Part shown: piece after piece, positions 42,513-51,213 of the stretch
Layout of the letters: each line of letters starts with the position of its first letter
Position numbering within the stretch: position 1 is the first letter of the stretch
Assembly (NCBI GenBank): GCA_014649555.1
Contig: BMTG01000022.1
Location: forward strand, 1-64,000
Source: Streptomyces globisporus
GTDB taxonomy: Bacteria > Actinomycetota > Actinomycetes > Streptomycetales > Streptomycetaceae
DNA length: 64,000 nucleotides
Reading direction: 5' to 3'
The notes under the pieces: generated by a model
Told to the model about the DNA's origin: nothing
The model's input: the letters and a program-made list of their open reading frames with translations, nothing else
Databases searched by the model: none
Program-made: the position numbers and the translations under genes

Positions 42513-44531
42513 ATGCCGATCCATCAACCGCAGCAGCGGACCGACGCACAGAGCGACCGTACCGGCGTGCGGCAGGCCGAAGCCGCCCTCGTGGAGCACT
42601 ACCCGCGTCTGGTGCGGCTCGCCTATGTCGTCCTGCCGCCGGGACTCGGCCGGCACCGCCGGGTCCTGACCGCCCACGCCGTCGTCCAGCGGGCCCTGCC
42701 CGCGGCCGGGAGCAAGGCGTCGAGCCCGCGCGTACCGGCCCAGTCCCGCCGGACCGGCCCTTCGGCGAGCACGGAGGGCACCTCGGCGGACCGGGGCCCC
42801 GCGCACCCGGCGTACGGGTGGGTGCGGCTGCGGGTGCTGCGGGCGGCGCTGGCCCACGAGCGGCGGCCCCGCTGGTGGCCCGGGCGGCTCCCGGCCCCGG
42901 CCGCGCTGCGTCCGGCCCTGCCGGTGGTATGGGGGCTGCGGCTCTTCCCCCGGGCGGGCGGCGTCGACGAACTGGCCCTGGACCGGGCGCTGTCGGCGGT
43001 GGACGGGCCGGTCCGGGCGGCGTTCGCGCTGCACCTGCTGGAAGGGCTCGACGAGTCCGGGGTCCGGGAGCTGCTGGCCGAAGCGGCGGTGGCGGATCCG
43101 GCGGGCGCGGTGCGCCGGGCGGCCCGGCTGGGGCGGCCGGACCGGGCCGGGGCACAGGCGATGCTCAGGTCAGGGGAGTTCGACCCGTGCACGGTCCAGA
43201 CCCGCCCGAGCGACCTGCTGCGCCGCAGGCACCGGGTGCGGGCGGCGGCGGTGGCAGCGGCGCTGTGCGTGGTGGCGGGGGGCCTGACGGTCGCCGTCGA
43301 GCAGAGGGCACGGGGCGGGGGCGAAGAACGGTCCCCGGCGGGTGTGTTCGCGCCGGTGCTCGATCCGGCGGAGCTGATGCGGACGGCGGCCGAGCGGTGG
43401 GCGGACACCTCGCGCGTCGACTTCACCGCCTGGCCTGCCCGGGGCGGGCGCACGGACGACGACGCACTGCTGGGCCGGGCGCTGCGGGCCTGGGCCGAGC
43501 CGCCGGAGTCGGTCCGGGTCTCCACCACGCCGGGCACGGCCGCGGCGCCGCCCGCCGAGCCGCCCCGGCTGCTGTTCGCCGATGAGGTGGACGGGGCGGC
43601 CGTGGTGCTGTTCCACGACAGCGCCGACCGGGTGGTGCGCTACGCGGAGCCGCTGTCCGGGGCCGGTGGGGCGGCGCTCGACTTCGCCCGCACCGACGAC
43701 GCGGACGTGACGACGGGTGCGGCGGTCGTCGTCAGCCGTACGGCCGACGGCGCGCGGTTCCTGCTCGCCCCCTGGATCGCGGAGTCCACCACCCGGGACC
43801 TGCTCGCTCCCGAAACGCCCGGACGGCCGCTGGAGGTGGGCCCGGACGGCGTCACCGCCGAGGTGCCCCGGCCCGCCGCGGGCGGCGCGTGCGGGACGTG
43901 GCCGGTGCTCCAGCTGCGGTCCTCGGAGCAGATCGTGGAGAAACACGCGTTTTTGGTGACGGACCTGGGCGATCTGGCTCCCGTGCATCTGACGTACACG
44001 CCGAAACCCGGGCGGGGCGCGCCGGCCCGGCAGCCGCGCGAGGCGACGAGCACCGAGGCGCTGCTCGCCTGGGCGCGTACGGCGTGTTCCCTGCGGACCC
44101 TGGCGGGCTCCGGTGTGCGGTCGGTCAACAACTGGGCCTTCGCCGAGCAGAAACTGCCCGAGGGCGGCGCTTCGGCCGACTGGCTGTGCACCCGGGCCGA
44201 CACCTGGCGGGGTCCCGGCCGCGTCCTGGTGCAGTTCCTCTCCCCCGCCGCCTCGCCCACGGAGCCGGCCTCCGTGGTCGCCGACCGCGACGACACGGCG
44301 CTGTGCAGCAGGTTCGGGCAGCACGTCCTGGCGGGCACGCACTGGAAGGCGCCCTCCGGCCGGTGGTACGTCCTGGCCGCAGGAAGCCGGGCGGTGACCC
44401 GTATCCAGGCGAGCGGGGCGGTGCGGGACGCGGCGGGCGGGCCGACGTTCGCGGTGCGTGCGCCCCGTGACGCCGACGTGGAGCTGACGGCGTCGCTGCG
44501 CGAGGGAGGGACGCTCACGGCGGTGCACTGA
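42513..44531 (+). CDS. membrane-anchored protein of unknown function
   Basis: 672 aa. Residues ~20-235 are helical and begin like a sigma-factor region 2 (LVEHYPRLVRLAYVVLP), but no other sigma motif is clear. One membrane helix follows (VRAAAVAAALCVVAGGLTVAV, ~242-262), then a large extracytoplasmic domain with paired Cys (GGACGTW, ARTACSLRTL, ADWLCTRAD, DTALCSRFG). The topology, a cytoplasmic helical part linked to an exterior sensor-like domain, recalls anti-sigma or signalling proteins, but I cannot assign it. ATG at 42513 has GGAAGG 10 bases upstream. Confidence 0.72.
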   Translation: MPIHQPQQRTDAQSDRTGVRQAEAALVEHYPRLVRLAYVVLPPGLGRHRRVLTAHAVVQRALPAAGSKASSPRVPAQSRRTGPSASTEGTSADRGPAHPAYGWVRLRVLRAALAHERRPRWWPGRLPAPAALRPALPVVWGLRLFPRAGGVDELALDRALSAVDGPVRAAFALHLLEGLDESGVRELLAEAAVADPAGAVRRAARLGRPDRAGAQAMLRSGEFDPCTVQTRPSDLLRRRHRVRAAAVAAALCVVAGGLTVAVEQRARGGGEERSPAGVFAPVLDPAELMRTAAERWADTSRVDFTAWPARGGRTDDDALLGRALRAWAEPPESVRVSTTPGTAAAPPAEPPRLLFADEVDGAAVVLFHDSADRVVRYAEPLSGAGGAALDFARTDDADVTTGAAVVVSRTADGARFLLAPWIAESTTRDLLAPETPGRPLEVGPDGVTAEVPRPAAGGACGTWPVLQLRSSEQIVEKHAFLVTDLGDLAPVHLTYTPKPGRGAPARQPREATSTEALLAWARTACSLRTLAGSGVRSVNNWAFAEQKLPEGGASADWLCTRADTWRGPGRVLVQFLSPAASPTEPASVVADRDDTALCSRFGQHVLAGTHWKAPSGRWYVLAAGSRAVTRIQASGAVRDAAGGPTFAVRAPRDADVELTASLREGGTLTAVH

Positions 44532-44565
44532 GCCGCTGCGAGGGCCGGGGGCCGTCACCGTACCG

Positions 44566-46224
44566 ATGGCCTCGATGCGGCCGTACGGAGTCCTCGACCG
44601 GTCCCGGGAGCCGTCAGGTGTCACACTCGGACAGGTGACGGATCTTGAGGACGGCCCCGGCGACAACACAGGACACTCCGACGACTCCGCGCCGCGCTGC
44701 CTGGTGACCGGGGCCACCGGTTACATCGGCGGCCGGCTGGTGCCCGCACTGCTCGATGCCGGGTACCGGGTGCGCGCGCTGGCGAGAACGCCGCAGAAGC
44801 TGCGCGACTACCCGTGGGCGGACCGGGTCGAGGTGGTGCGCGGCGATGTCACCGACGCCGGCTCCCTGGCGGAGGCGATGCGGGGCGTCGATGTGGCGTA
44901 CTACCTGGTGCACGCGCTCGGCACCGGTTCGGACTTCGAGAGGACCGACCGCGATGCGGCCCGGACCTTCGGAGAGCAGGCGCGGGCGGCGGGCGTGCGC
45001 CGGATCGTGTATCTGGGCGGGCTGACTCCGGCGGGAGTGCCGGAGCAGAACCTGTCGCCGCACCTGCGTTCGCGGGCCGAGGTGGGTCACATCCTGCTGG
45101 CCTCCGAGGTGCCGACGGCGGTGCTGCGCGCGGCGATCGTCATCGGCTCGGGTTCCGCCTCGTTCGAGATGCTGCGGTATCTCACGGAGCGGCTGCCGTT
45201 GATGGTCACCCCGAGCTGGGTACGGACCCGGATCCAGCCGGTGGCCGTCCGGGACGTGATCCGCTACCTGGTGGGGTGCGCGGCGCTGCCGGCCGGGGTG
45301 AACCGGGCCTTCGACATCGGGGGCCCGGACGTCATGACGTACCGGGACATGATGCAGCGCTACGCGGCGGTGGCGGGGCTGCGGCCGCGTGTCATCCTGC
45401 CGGTGCCGGTGCTCACCCCGACGCTCTCCAGCCGCTGGGTCGGTCTGGTCACTCCGGTGCCCAGCTCCATCGCCCGGCCGCTCACGGAGTCGCTGCGCCA
45501 CGAGGTGGTCTGCCGGGAGCACGACATCAAGGAGTACGTCCCCGATCCGCCGGACGGGACCATCGGCTTCGACCGGGCGCTGCGGCTGGCGCTGAAGCGG
45601 ATCCAGGAGGCGCGGGTCGACACCCGCTGGTCCAACGCCTCGGTGCCGGGCGCGCCGAGCGACCCGCTGCCCACCGACCCGGACTGGGCGGGCGGCAGCC
45701 TCTACCGCGACGAGCGTGAGATGGCCGTTCCGGTCGGTCCCGAGGCGCTGTGGCGGGTGATCGAGGGCATCGGCGGGGAGAACGGCTGGTACTCCTTCCC
45801 GCTGGCCTGGGCGGTACGGGGCTGGCTCGACCGGCTCGTCGGCGGGGTGGGGCTGCGGCGCGGCCGGCGGGACGCCCAGCATCTGCGGGTGGGCGACTCG
45901 CTGGACTTCTGGCGGGTGGAGGAGATCCTGCCGGGCGAACTGCTGCGGCTGCGGGCCGAGATGCGGGTGCCGGGCCTGGCCTGGCTGGAGCTGTCGGTAC
46001 GCCGCGACGAGCGGGGCCGGACGGTGTACGGGCAGCGCGCGCTGTTCCACCCGCGCGGGCTGTTCGGCCACGCGTACTGGTGGAGCGTGTGGCCCTTCCA
46101 CTCGGTGGTGTTCGGCGGAATGGCGCGCAATATCGCCAAGGCGGCGGCGACGGAGGAGAAGCGGCGCGCACCGGCGGCCGGCAGCGGTCGCGAACCGGTG
46201 ACCGACAGTGGTACAGACAACTGA
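44566..46224 (+). CDS. SDR nucleoside-sugar epimerase-like protein fused to DUF2867
   Basis: 552 aa. The N-terminal half is an atypical SDR: CLVTGATGYIGGRLVPALLD (residues ~45-64), VVRGDVTD, VAYYLVHALG and VYLGGLTP. The C-terminal half (~390-530) is a DUF2867 START-like domain: WRVEEILPGELLRLRAEMRV and YWWSVWPFHSVVFGGMARNI. This two-domain protein is widespread in actinobacteria, with unknown substrate and probable NAD(P) binding. The ATG at 44566 lacks a clear ribosome site; a GTG at 44635 is an alternative start that loses 23 residues but not the Rossmann fold. Followed by a single-domain SRPBCC gene. Confidence 0.85.
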   Translation: MASMRPYGVLDRSREPSGVTLGQVTDLEDGPGDNTGHSDDSAPRCLVTGATGYIGGRLVPALLDAGYRVRALARTPQKLRDYPWADRVEVVRGDVTDAGSLAEAMRGVDVAYYLVHALGTGSDFERTDRDAARTFGEQARAAGVRRIVYLGGLTPAGVPEQNLSPHLRSRAEVGHILLASEVPTAVLRAAIVIGSGSASFEMLRYLTERLPLMVTPSWVRTRIQPVAVRDVIRYLVGCAALPAGVNRAFDIGGPDVMTYRDMMQRYAAVAGLRPRVILPVPVLTPTLSSRWVGLVTPVPSSIARPLTESLRHEVVCREHDIKEYVPDPPDGTIGFDRALRLALKRIQEARVDTRWSNASVPGAPSDPLPTDPDWAGGSLYRDEREMAVPVGPEALWRVIEGIGGENGWYSFPLAWAVRGWLDRLVGGVGLRRGRRDAQHLRVGDSLDFWRVEEILPGELLRLRAEMRVPGLAWLELSVRRDERGRTVYGQRALFHPRGLFGHAYWWSVWPFHSVVFGGMARNIAKAAATEEKRRAPAAGSGREPVTDSGTDN

Positions 46225-46295
46225 CGGTCCGGGCGCTAGGGTGTGCGCTCCACAGACCACACACCGCGACTGCGGACCGCCGGGAGGTGCACGGG

Positions 46296-46775
46296 ATGGC
46301 ACGCCGACTCCGTACCGTGGGAAGGGATTTCACCGACTCGGCGCCGATGCGGCTGGTGTTCGCCGCCGAGGTGTCCGCGCCGCCGGACGTGGTGTACCGC
46401 GCCCTCGCCGATGACGTCGCGTCCTGGCCGTCCTGGTTCACGGCCGTCACCCGGGCCACGCCCACCGACGGGGGCGCGGGCCGGGAGGTGCGGCTGCGGG
46501 GCGGGGTCCGTTTCCGCGAGACGATCGTCGCCACCGAGCCGGGCAGCTGTTACGCCTACCGGGTCGACGAGACCAACGCACCCGGTCTGCGGGCCCTGCT
46601 GGAGGAGTGGCGGCTCACTCCGGAGGGGGCGGGGACCCGGGTGCAGTGGACCTTCGCGGCCGACGGGACGGGTCTGTTCCGCCTGGTGCTGAGCCTGGGC
46701 CGGGCCGGGGTGGGCCGGTCCTTCCGGGACGCCGTGCGCCGCCTGGACACGCGGCTGGCGGCGACGACGCCCTGA
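46296..46775 (+). CDS. SRPBCC family protein
   Basis: 159 aa START-fold protein. LVFAAEVSAPPDVVYRALAD is strand 1 plus helix, SWPSWFTAVTRATPTDGGAG and VRLRGGVRFRETIVATEPG are the central sheet, and FRDAVRRLDTRLAAT is the C-terminal helix. The ligand is unknown. ATG at 46296 follows GGGAGGTG, a strong ribosome site. It lies about 70 bp after the SDR/DUF2867 gene on the same strand and is 19 bp from the convergent PLP-enzyme gene. Confidence 0.85.
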   Translation: MARRLRTVGRDFTDSAPMRLVFAAEVSAPPDVVYRALADDVASWPSWFTAVTRATPTDGGAGREVRLRGGVRFRETIVATEPGSCYAYRVDETNAPGLRALLEEWRLTPEGAGTRVQWTFAADGTGLFRLVLSLGRAGVGRSFRDAVRRLDTRLAATTP

Positions 46776-46794
46776 GCGGACCGGGTGCGGGCTC

Positions 46795-47928
46795 TCAGCA
46801 GGGCCAGGTGCCGGTGGCGAGGAAGTCGTCGATGGCGGCGGCGTACGGAGAGATGTCCAGGCCCTGTTCCTCCAGCCAGGAGTCGGAGTAGTACTTGTCC
46901 AGGTAGCGGTCGCCCGGGTCGCACAGCAGCGTGACGACGCTGCCCTGCTCGCCGCGCGCCACCATCTCGGCGATCAGCTTGAACGCGCTCCACAGCCCGG
47001 TGCCCGTGGAGCCGCCCGCCTTCCGGCCGATGGCCCGCTCCAGGGCGCGGACGGCGGCGACGCTGGCCGCGTCGGGGACCTTCATCATCCGGTCGATGGC
47101 GCCGGGCACGAAGCTGGGTTCCATGCGCGGGCGGCCGATGCCCTCGATGCGCGAGCCGCGGTCGCTGGTGGCGTGCGGGTCGTGGTGGGTCCAGCCGTCG
47201 AAGAAGCAGGAGTTCTCCGGGTCGGGCACGCAGATGCGGGTGTCGTGCTGGAGGTAGTGGACGTAGCGGGCGATGGTCGCCGAGGTGCCGCCGGTCCCGG
47301 CGGTGGCGACGATCCAGGCGGGTTCCGGGTAGCGCTCCAGCCGCAGCTGCTGGTAGATCGACTCCGCGATGTTGTTGTTGCCGCGCCAGTCGGTGGCGCG
47401 CTCCGCGTAGGTGAACTGGTCCATGTAGTGCCCGCCGGTCTCGGCGGCGAGCGCCGCGGACTGTTCGTACATGGTGCGCGAGTCGTCCACGAAGTGGCAC
47501 TGCCCGCCGTGGAATTCGATGAGGCGGCACTTCTCGGGGCTGGTGGTGCGCGGCATCACGGCGATGAACGGGACGCCGATGAGCTTGGCGAAGTACGCCT
47601 CCGACACCGCGGTCGAACCGCTGGACGCCTCGATGACCGGCTTGCCCGGCCGGATCCAGCCGTTGCAGAGCCCGTACAGGAAGAGCGAGCGGGCCAGGCG
47701 GTGCTTGAGGCTGCCGGTGGGGTGCGTGGACTCGTCCTTGAGATACAGGTCGATGCCCCACGCCTCGGGCAGCGGGAAGCGCAGCAGATGAGTGTCGGCG
47801 GAGCGGTTCGCGTCGGCCTGGACCTTGCGGACGGCCTCCTTCAGCCAGGCCCGGTAATCCGGGTCGCTGCGGTCGACGTCCACGGTCGCCCTGGCCCCGC
47901 CCCCGGCTGCGTGTTCACTGGTCTCCAT
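46795..47928 (-). CDS. cds1: PLP-dependent cysteine synthase-fold enzyme, Cds1-like
   Basis: 377 aa fold-type II PLP enzyme. The Lys that binds PLP is in [14 protein letters not shown] (~80-93), the phosphate/substrate loop in [16 protein letters not shown], and the glycine loop [15 protein letters not shown] follows. It matches the actinobacterial group containing M. tuberculosis Rv3684 (Cds1), an L-cysteine desulfhydrase, better than CysK or CysM. The reaction would release H2S, pyruvate and ammonia from cysteine. ATG at 47928 has AGGAGC upstream. Single gene. I am sure of the family, less of the reaction. Confidence 0.85.
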   Translation of the reverse strand: METSEHAAGGGARATVDVDRSDPDYRAWLKEAVRKVQADANRSADTHLLRFPLPEAWGIDLYLKDESTHPTGSLKHRLARSLFLYGLCNGWIRPGKPVIEASSGSTAVSEAYFAKLIGVPFIAVMPRTTSPEKCRLIEFHGGQCHFVDDSRTMYEQSAALAAETGGHYMDQFTYAERATDWRGNNNIAESIYQQLRLERYPEPAWIVATAGTGGTSATIARYVHYLQHDTRICVPDPENSCFFDGWTHHDPHATSDRGSRIEGIGRPRMEPSFVPGAIDRMMKVPDAASVAAVRALERAIGRKAGGSTGTGLWSAFKLIAEMVARGEQGSVVTLLCDPGDRYLDKYYSDSWLEEQGLDISPYAAAIDDFLATGTWPC

Positions 47929-48163
47929 GGGCCTGCTCCTGTTGATCGTCGATCCGGTGCTCGCACCTCTCACGATAGGCACCCCACCTGCACAAACAGT
48001 CACTTTGATGGTCCATAGCGCTGCCTTTGACCGCCGCCCGCGGGGCGGCTGTGACGGGCGGTGCGGGCGGCCGGGAGCTGGGCTTCCGGGCCCTCTGGCG
48101 GTCCGGCCCGCGTCCGGGCACACTGCAACAGCAGGAGTGGTGACGAAGGGGGGCGAATCCGCG

Positions 48164-48481
48164 ATGGCGGACGTCGAGTTCAGTGCGTCGGGGGTCAGGA
48201 TCGAGCGGTTCACCAGGTCGCTGACCAGGGCTGGTCAGGTGGTGGTGAAGGACGGCCGGCTGTCCCTCCTCACGAGCAACGGGCGGGAGATCGACAGCGC
48301 CCCGGTGGGCACGGTCAGCGCCCGTAAGTGGTGGTTCATCGCGGCGGATTCCGTCATCGCCCGGGTGAACGGGGTGCGCTACCGGTTGACGATGGGGCAG
48401 CGCAACCGCAGACGCGACGGGGCGGCTCCGCTGCGGCGCTTCCTGGAGACGCTGCGCAGCGCGCGCGGCCGCCGGGACTGA
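48164..48481 (+). CDS. conserved hypothetical protein, 105 aa
   Basis: A basic 105-aa protein, beta-rich ([58 protein letters not shown]) with an Arg-rich helical tail ([16 protein letters not shown]). The first half resembles a PH-like barrel. No function known. ATG at 48164 has AAGGGGGGCG upstream; an in-frame GTG pair near 48137 offers an alternative start. Codon bias and clean end support a real gene. Confidence 0.7.
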   Translation: MADVEFSASGVRIERFTRSLTRAGQVVVKDGRLSLLTSNGREIDSAPVGTVSARKWWFIAADSVIARVNGVRYRLTMGQRNRRRDGAAPLRRFLETLRSARGRRD

Positions 48482-48807
48482 GCCGGTTGTCCGTTCCGGC
48501 GGGCGGGATCCCGGGCCTGCCGGTACGGACGCCGAAAGACCGGCCACGGAGCCTGCCGGTACGCACACGGCGACCGGGCTCCCCGGCCGTCGGGCTCCGC
48601 CGCGAGTTGCGGAGCCACAGCCCCTGGGCCACGCTGGAGCCACGTCACTGAAGGTGCAGCCTCGGTGACAGAGCGATCCGCTCCACGGACCGGGTCGCGC
48701 GACACGAGCAGACACGACAAGAGCAGAGCGGATTCGGCAGTCAGTCGTCCGCCGGGCCCGTTCGTGTCTCTTCTCTTCTTCCGGACCTATTTCGGGGAGT
48801 CGCAGCC
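48482..48807. other. intergenic region with repeat and hairpin
   Basis: 326 bp without a gene. It holds a 13-base direct repeat GCCTGCCGGTACG (48515-48527 and 48551-48563) and the hairpin at 48593-48616. The last ~120 bases are AT-richer and purine-rich and probably contain the promoter of the ATP-binding protein gene. I cannot place -35 and -10 boxes with confidence. Confidence 0.5.
48593..48616 (+). terminator. hairpin after 105-aa gene
   Basis: Perfect 8-base arms GGCTCCGC (48593-48600) and GCGGAGCC (48609-48616) with an 8-base loop, 112 bases after the stop of the hypothetical gene. No U-tract. Confidence 0.45.
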
Positions 48808-49326
48808 GTGATCAGCGAGCCAAGCAGGCACTGCACGGTGGAGCTCCAGGCCCTGCCGGCGCGGATCGGTCAAGTCCGCAGAATCATCTCGGCGCAACTG
48901 CGCTACTGGCATCTCGATCCTCTGATCGACCAGGCGGCCCTGGGCGTCACCGAGCTTCTCACCAACGTTCACCGGCACGCACAGCCGGACAAATCATGCA
49001 CCGTGGACATCGAGCTGCTGCTCGACCGTCTGACGGTCTCCGTCCACGACCACGATCCGCGCCTGCCCACGGTGAACGAGGCGGATTCCTTCGCCACGTC
49101 GGGCCGGGGCCTGGCGCTGATCGCCGCCGTCAGCGAGAGCTGGGGCGTACGGCCGATCGGCTCGGCCGGGAAGGCCGTCTGGTTCACCCTGCCGGCCGTC
49201 ACCGGCGCCTCGACCCTGCCGCCGCTCGCGGTCTACGGGTCGATGACCGACGGACCGTTCGGGGCCGTGACCATCACCCCCGACGACATCGCGGCCCTGC
49301 CCGCCCGGTCGGCCGTCGTCGGCTGA
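48808..49326 (+). CDS. ATP-binding anti-sigma-factor-type kinase domain protein
   Basis: 172 aa HATPase_c domain of the SpoIIAB/RsbW type. The N box reads GVTELLTNVHRHAQPD (~47-62), and the G1/G2 region is VSVHDHDPRLPTV and SGRGLALIAAVSESWG. Such proteins bind ATP and usually hold a sigma factor or phosphorylate an antagonist; Streptomyces has many orphans. No sigma or anti-anti-sigma gene is adjacent, so partners are unknown. The ~35-residue tail after GKAVWFTLP is extra. GTG start with GGGGAG upstream. Confidence 0.87.
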   Translation: MISEPSRHCTVELQALPARIGQVRRIISAQLRYWHLDPLIDQAALGVTELLTNVHRHAQPDKSCTVDIELLLDRLTVSVHDHDPRLPTVNEADSFATSGRGLALIAAVSESWGVRPIGSAGKAVWFTLPAVTGASTLPPLAVYGSMTDGPFGAVTITPDDIAALPARSAVVG

Positions 49327-49336
49327 CGGGGCGGTC

Positions 49337-49370
49337 CCGCCCGGTCGGCCGACGCAGGCCCACCGGGCGG
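49337..49370. terminator. bidirectional terminator hairpin
   Basis: Arms CCGCCCGGT (49337-49345) and ACCGGGCGG (49362-49370) are perfect, with an inner GGCC/GGCC pairing after one mismatch. Lies between the convergent ATP-binding and SHOCT genes. Confidence 0.65.
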
Positions 49371-49387
49371 AGCCGGCGGTCACGGGG

Positions 49388-49681
49388 TCACGCCGGGCCG
49401 CCGCCCGCGGTCCGGCCGAACTGCTCGTCCAGCACGGACAGTCGGCGCCAGTACTCGTCCTCGTCGATCTCCCCCGCGGCGAACCGGCGGCCGAGCAGCG
49501 CGACGGGCGAGGACGGTCCGGGCGCTCCCTGCGGAGTGCGGGCGGCCGCCCACGGGCCCTTGCGTCCGCGCCACACGGTGCGGCGCAGCAAGGTGACGAT
49601 CCCGATGACGACCGCCGCCCAGAAGAGCGGGAAGAGCAGGACCCAGGGGCCGGGTCCGCCGGTGTGCGCCAGGGCGTTCAT
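49388..49681 (-). CDS. SHOCT-domain small membrane protein
   Basis: 97 aa. One membrane helix (WVLLFPLFWAAVVIGIVTLL, ~13-32), a basic stretch, a linker, then a C-terminal SHOCT motif ALLGRRFAAGEIDEDEYWRR (~61-80), a short helix pair thought to mediate oligomer formation or nucleic-acid contact. Function unknown; these proteins are common in actinomycetes. ATG at 49681 with GGGAG about 10 bases upstream. Convergent with the ATP-binding protein gene. Confidence 0.82.
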   Translation of the reverse strand: MNALAHTGGPGPWVLLFPLFWAAVVIGIVTLLRRTVWRGRKGPWAAARTPQGAPGPSSPVALLGRRFAAGEIDEDEYWRRLSVLDEQFGRTAGGGPA

Positions 49682-49835
49682 CTCGGTCAGCTCCCTCGTT
49701 CGCGGAAGGCGTGATGCCTTCCGGTCGCTTTCGAACCTGCCGCGATGAGGTGCTTCGGGGCGTCGTACGCGAGGCGGCCGTGTGCGTACTGCGGTGGGAG
49801 CACGCCTCCCCACGCGATGACCGCCCGGCAGCCGC

Positions 49836-51050
49836 TCAGGCCAGCGCGGCGAGCGGGTCGTCGAGGACCGGCTGCCAGGCCAGTTCGGCGGCGCCCACCA
49901 GGCTGTTGTGGGCCAGGGTGCACGGCAGGATCGGCACGCTGCCGCTGCGCCCCCACAGGCTCCGGTCGGCGACGACGGCGCGCAGCCGTTCGGGGTCCGC
50001 CTCCAGCAGGTCCCGGTGGAGGCCGCCGAGGATGATGCGGTCGGGGTTGAGGATGTTGACCAGTCCGGCGAGCCCCAGGCCCAAGCGGTCGATCAGCGCC
50101 TCGGCGGCCTGTCGCACCGCCGGGTCGTCGTACTCCGTGCGGAGCAGGTTCCCGGCCTGCTTGAGGAGGGACTCCTCGGGGCCGGGTTCACGGCGGGCGG
50201 TGGTGAGGAAGGCCAGCGGGTCGGTCTCCACGTCGAGGCAGCCACGCCCGCCGCAGTGGCAGGGCCGCCCCTCGGGGTTCACGGTGAGATGGCCCACCTC
50301 CAGCGCAAGGCCCGAACTCCCGCTGTGCAGGCGGCCGTCGAGCACGAGGGCCCCGCCCACACCCCGGTGTCCCGTGGCTACGCACAGCAGGTGCTGGGCG
50401 CCTCGGCCCGCACCGTGCCGGTGCTCGGCCAGCGCGGTGAGGTTGACGTCGTTGCCGGTGAACGCAGGGCCGGTGATGCCCGCTCGGCGCACACAGGCGG
50501 CGAAGATGTCCCGGACCGGGGAGCCCGCGGGCCAGGCGATGTGCAGCGGGTTGAGGGCGGTGCCCTCCGGTTCGGCGACCGCCGACGGCACGGCGAGTCC
50601 GGCGCCGACGCAGCGCAGCCCGCTCGCGCGGAGCAGCTGCGCTCCCGCCTCCACGACCTCGCCGAGCACCTGCGCGGGGTCGGCCATCACCGCGACACAG
50701 CCCGGCGAGGTGGCGACGATCCGGCCGCCGAGCCCGACGAGCGCGGCCCGGAAGCCGTCGGCGTGCACCTGGGCGGCGAGGACGACGGGGCCGGTCTCCA
50801 GAACGGACAGCCGGTGCGAGGGCCGGCCCTGGGACCCGGCCGCCGACCCGGGGCTGGAGTCGACCCGGATCAGCCCGAGCGCCTCCAGTTCCGCGGCGAC
50901 CGCCCCGGCGGTGGCGCGGGTGACGCCGAGTTCGGAGGTGAGGACGGCCCGGGTGGGGGCGCGTCCGGTGTGGACCAGTTCCAGCGCGGGCCCGAGCGCG
51001 CTGCGGCCCCTCTCCAACTTGGTCCGGGTGGTGGTCGCCTTGCCGTTCAT
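49836..51050 (-). CDS. ROK-family transcriptional regulator
   Basis: 404 aa. An N-terminal winged helix (LELVHTGRAPTRAVLTSELG, VTRATAGAVAAELEALGLI) is followed by a sugar-kinase-like ROK domain. The ROK zinc motif CHCGGRGCLDVE and upstream GHLTVNPEG are present, as is the late glycine motif LNPDRIILGGLH. It would bind DNA and release it on sugar binding. ATG at 51050 with GGGAG upstream. Divergent from an MFS transporter whose start region carries an AGTTTGT/ACAAACT repeat, the probable operator. Confidence 0.9.
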   Translation of the reverse strand: MNGKATTTRTKLERGRSALGPALELVHTGRAPTRAVLTSELGVTRATAGAVAAELEALGLIRVDSSPGSAAGSQGRPSHRLSVLETGPVVLAAQVHADGFRAALVGLGGRIVATSPGCVAVMADPAQVLGEVVEAGAQLLRASGLRCVGAGLAVPSAVAEPEGTALNPLHIAWPAGSPVRDIFAACVRRAGITGPAFTGNDVNLTALAEHRHGAGRGAQHLLCVATGHRGVGGALVLDGRLHSGSSGLALEVGHLTVNPEGRPCHCGGRGCLDVETDPLAFLTTARREPGPEESLLKQAGNLLRTEYDDPAVRQAAEALIDRLGLGLAGLVNILNPDRIILGGLHRDLLEADPERLRAVVADRSLWGRSGSVPILPCTLAHNSLVGAAELAWQPVLDDPLAALA

Positions 51051-51157
51051 GGGGGCGAGTCTCCCATGATCCGGAGGCTTCCCGGACGCCCAGGGCCGGT
51101 CCGGGGATCCCGTTCCGGCCACGGCCCCGCCCCCGGAACGCGCGGTGCGCAGCGGTG

Positions 51158-51213
51158 TTGCGTCCGCCGCCGGAGCGCCTCTATGCTGAGTTTGTGCCGC
51201 AACTAAACAAACT
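51158..51213 (+). promoter_or_regulatory. leaderless promoter with candidate ROK operator
   Basis: -35 TTGCGT (51158-51163), 18 bases, -10 TATGCT (51182-51187), 6 bases, then GTG (51194), so transcription should start at or next to the start codon. The inverted repeat AGTTTGT-N11-ACAAACT (51189-51195, 51207-51213) overlaps the start and is AT-rich against its background, typical of ROK targets. Confidence 0.68.

Noticed and set aside
38287-43155. 1622-codon minus-strand frame as one giant protein
   Set aside because: Only the last ~809 codons look like protein. The rest runs antisense through the DeoR and SRPBCC genes and is shadow.
48515-48563. GCCTGCCGGTACG direct repeats as a CRISPR or tandem array
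   Set aside because: Only two copies 36 bases apart with no further units; too few for an array.
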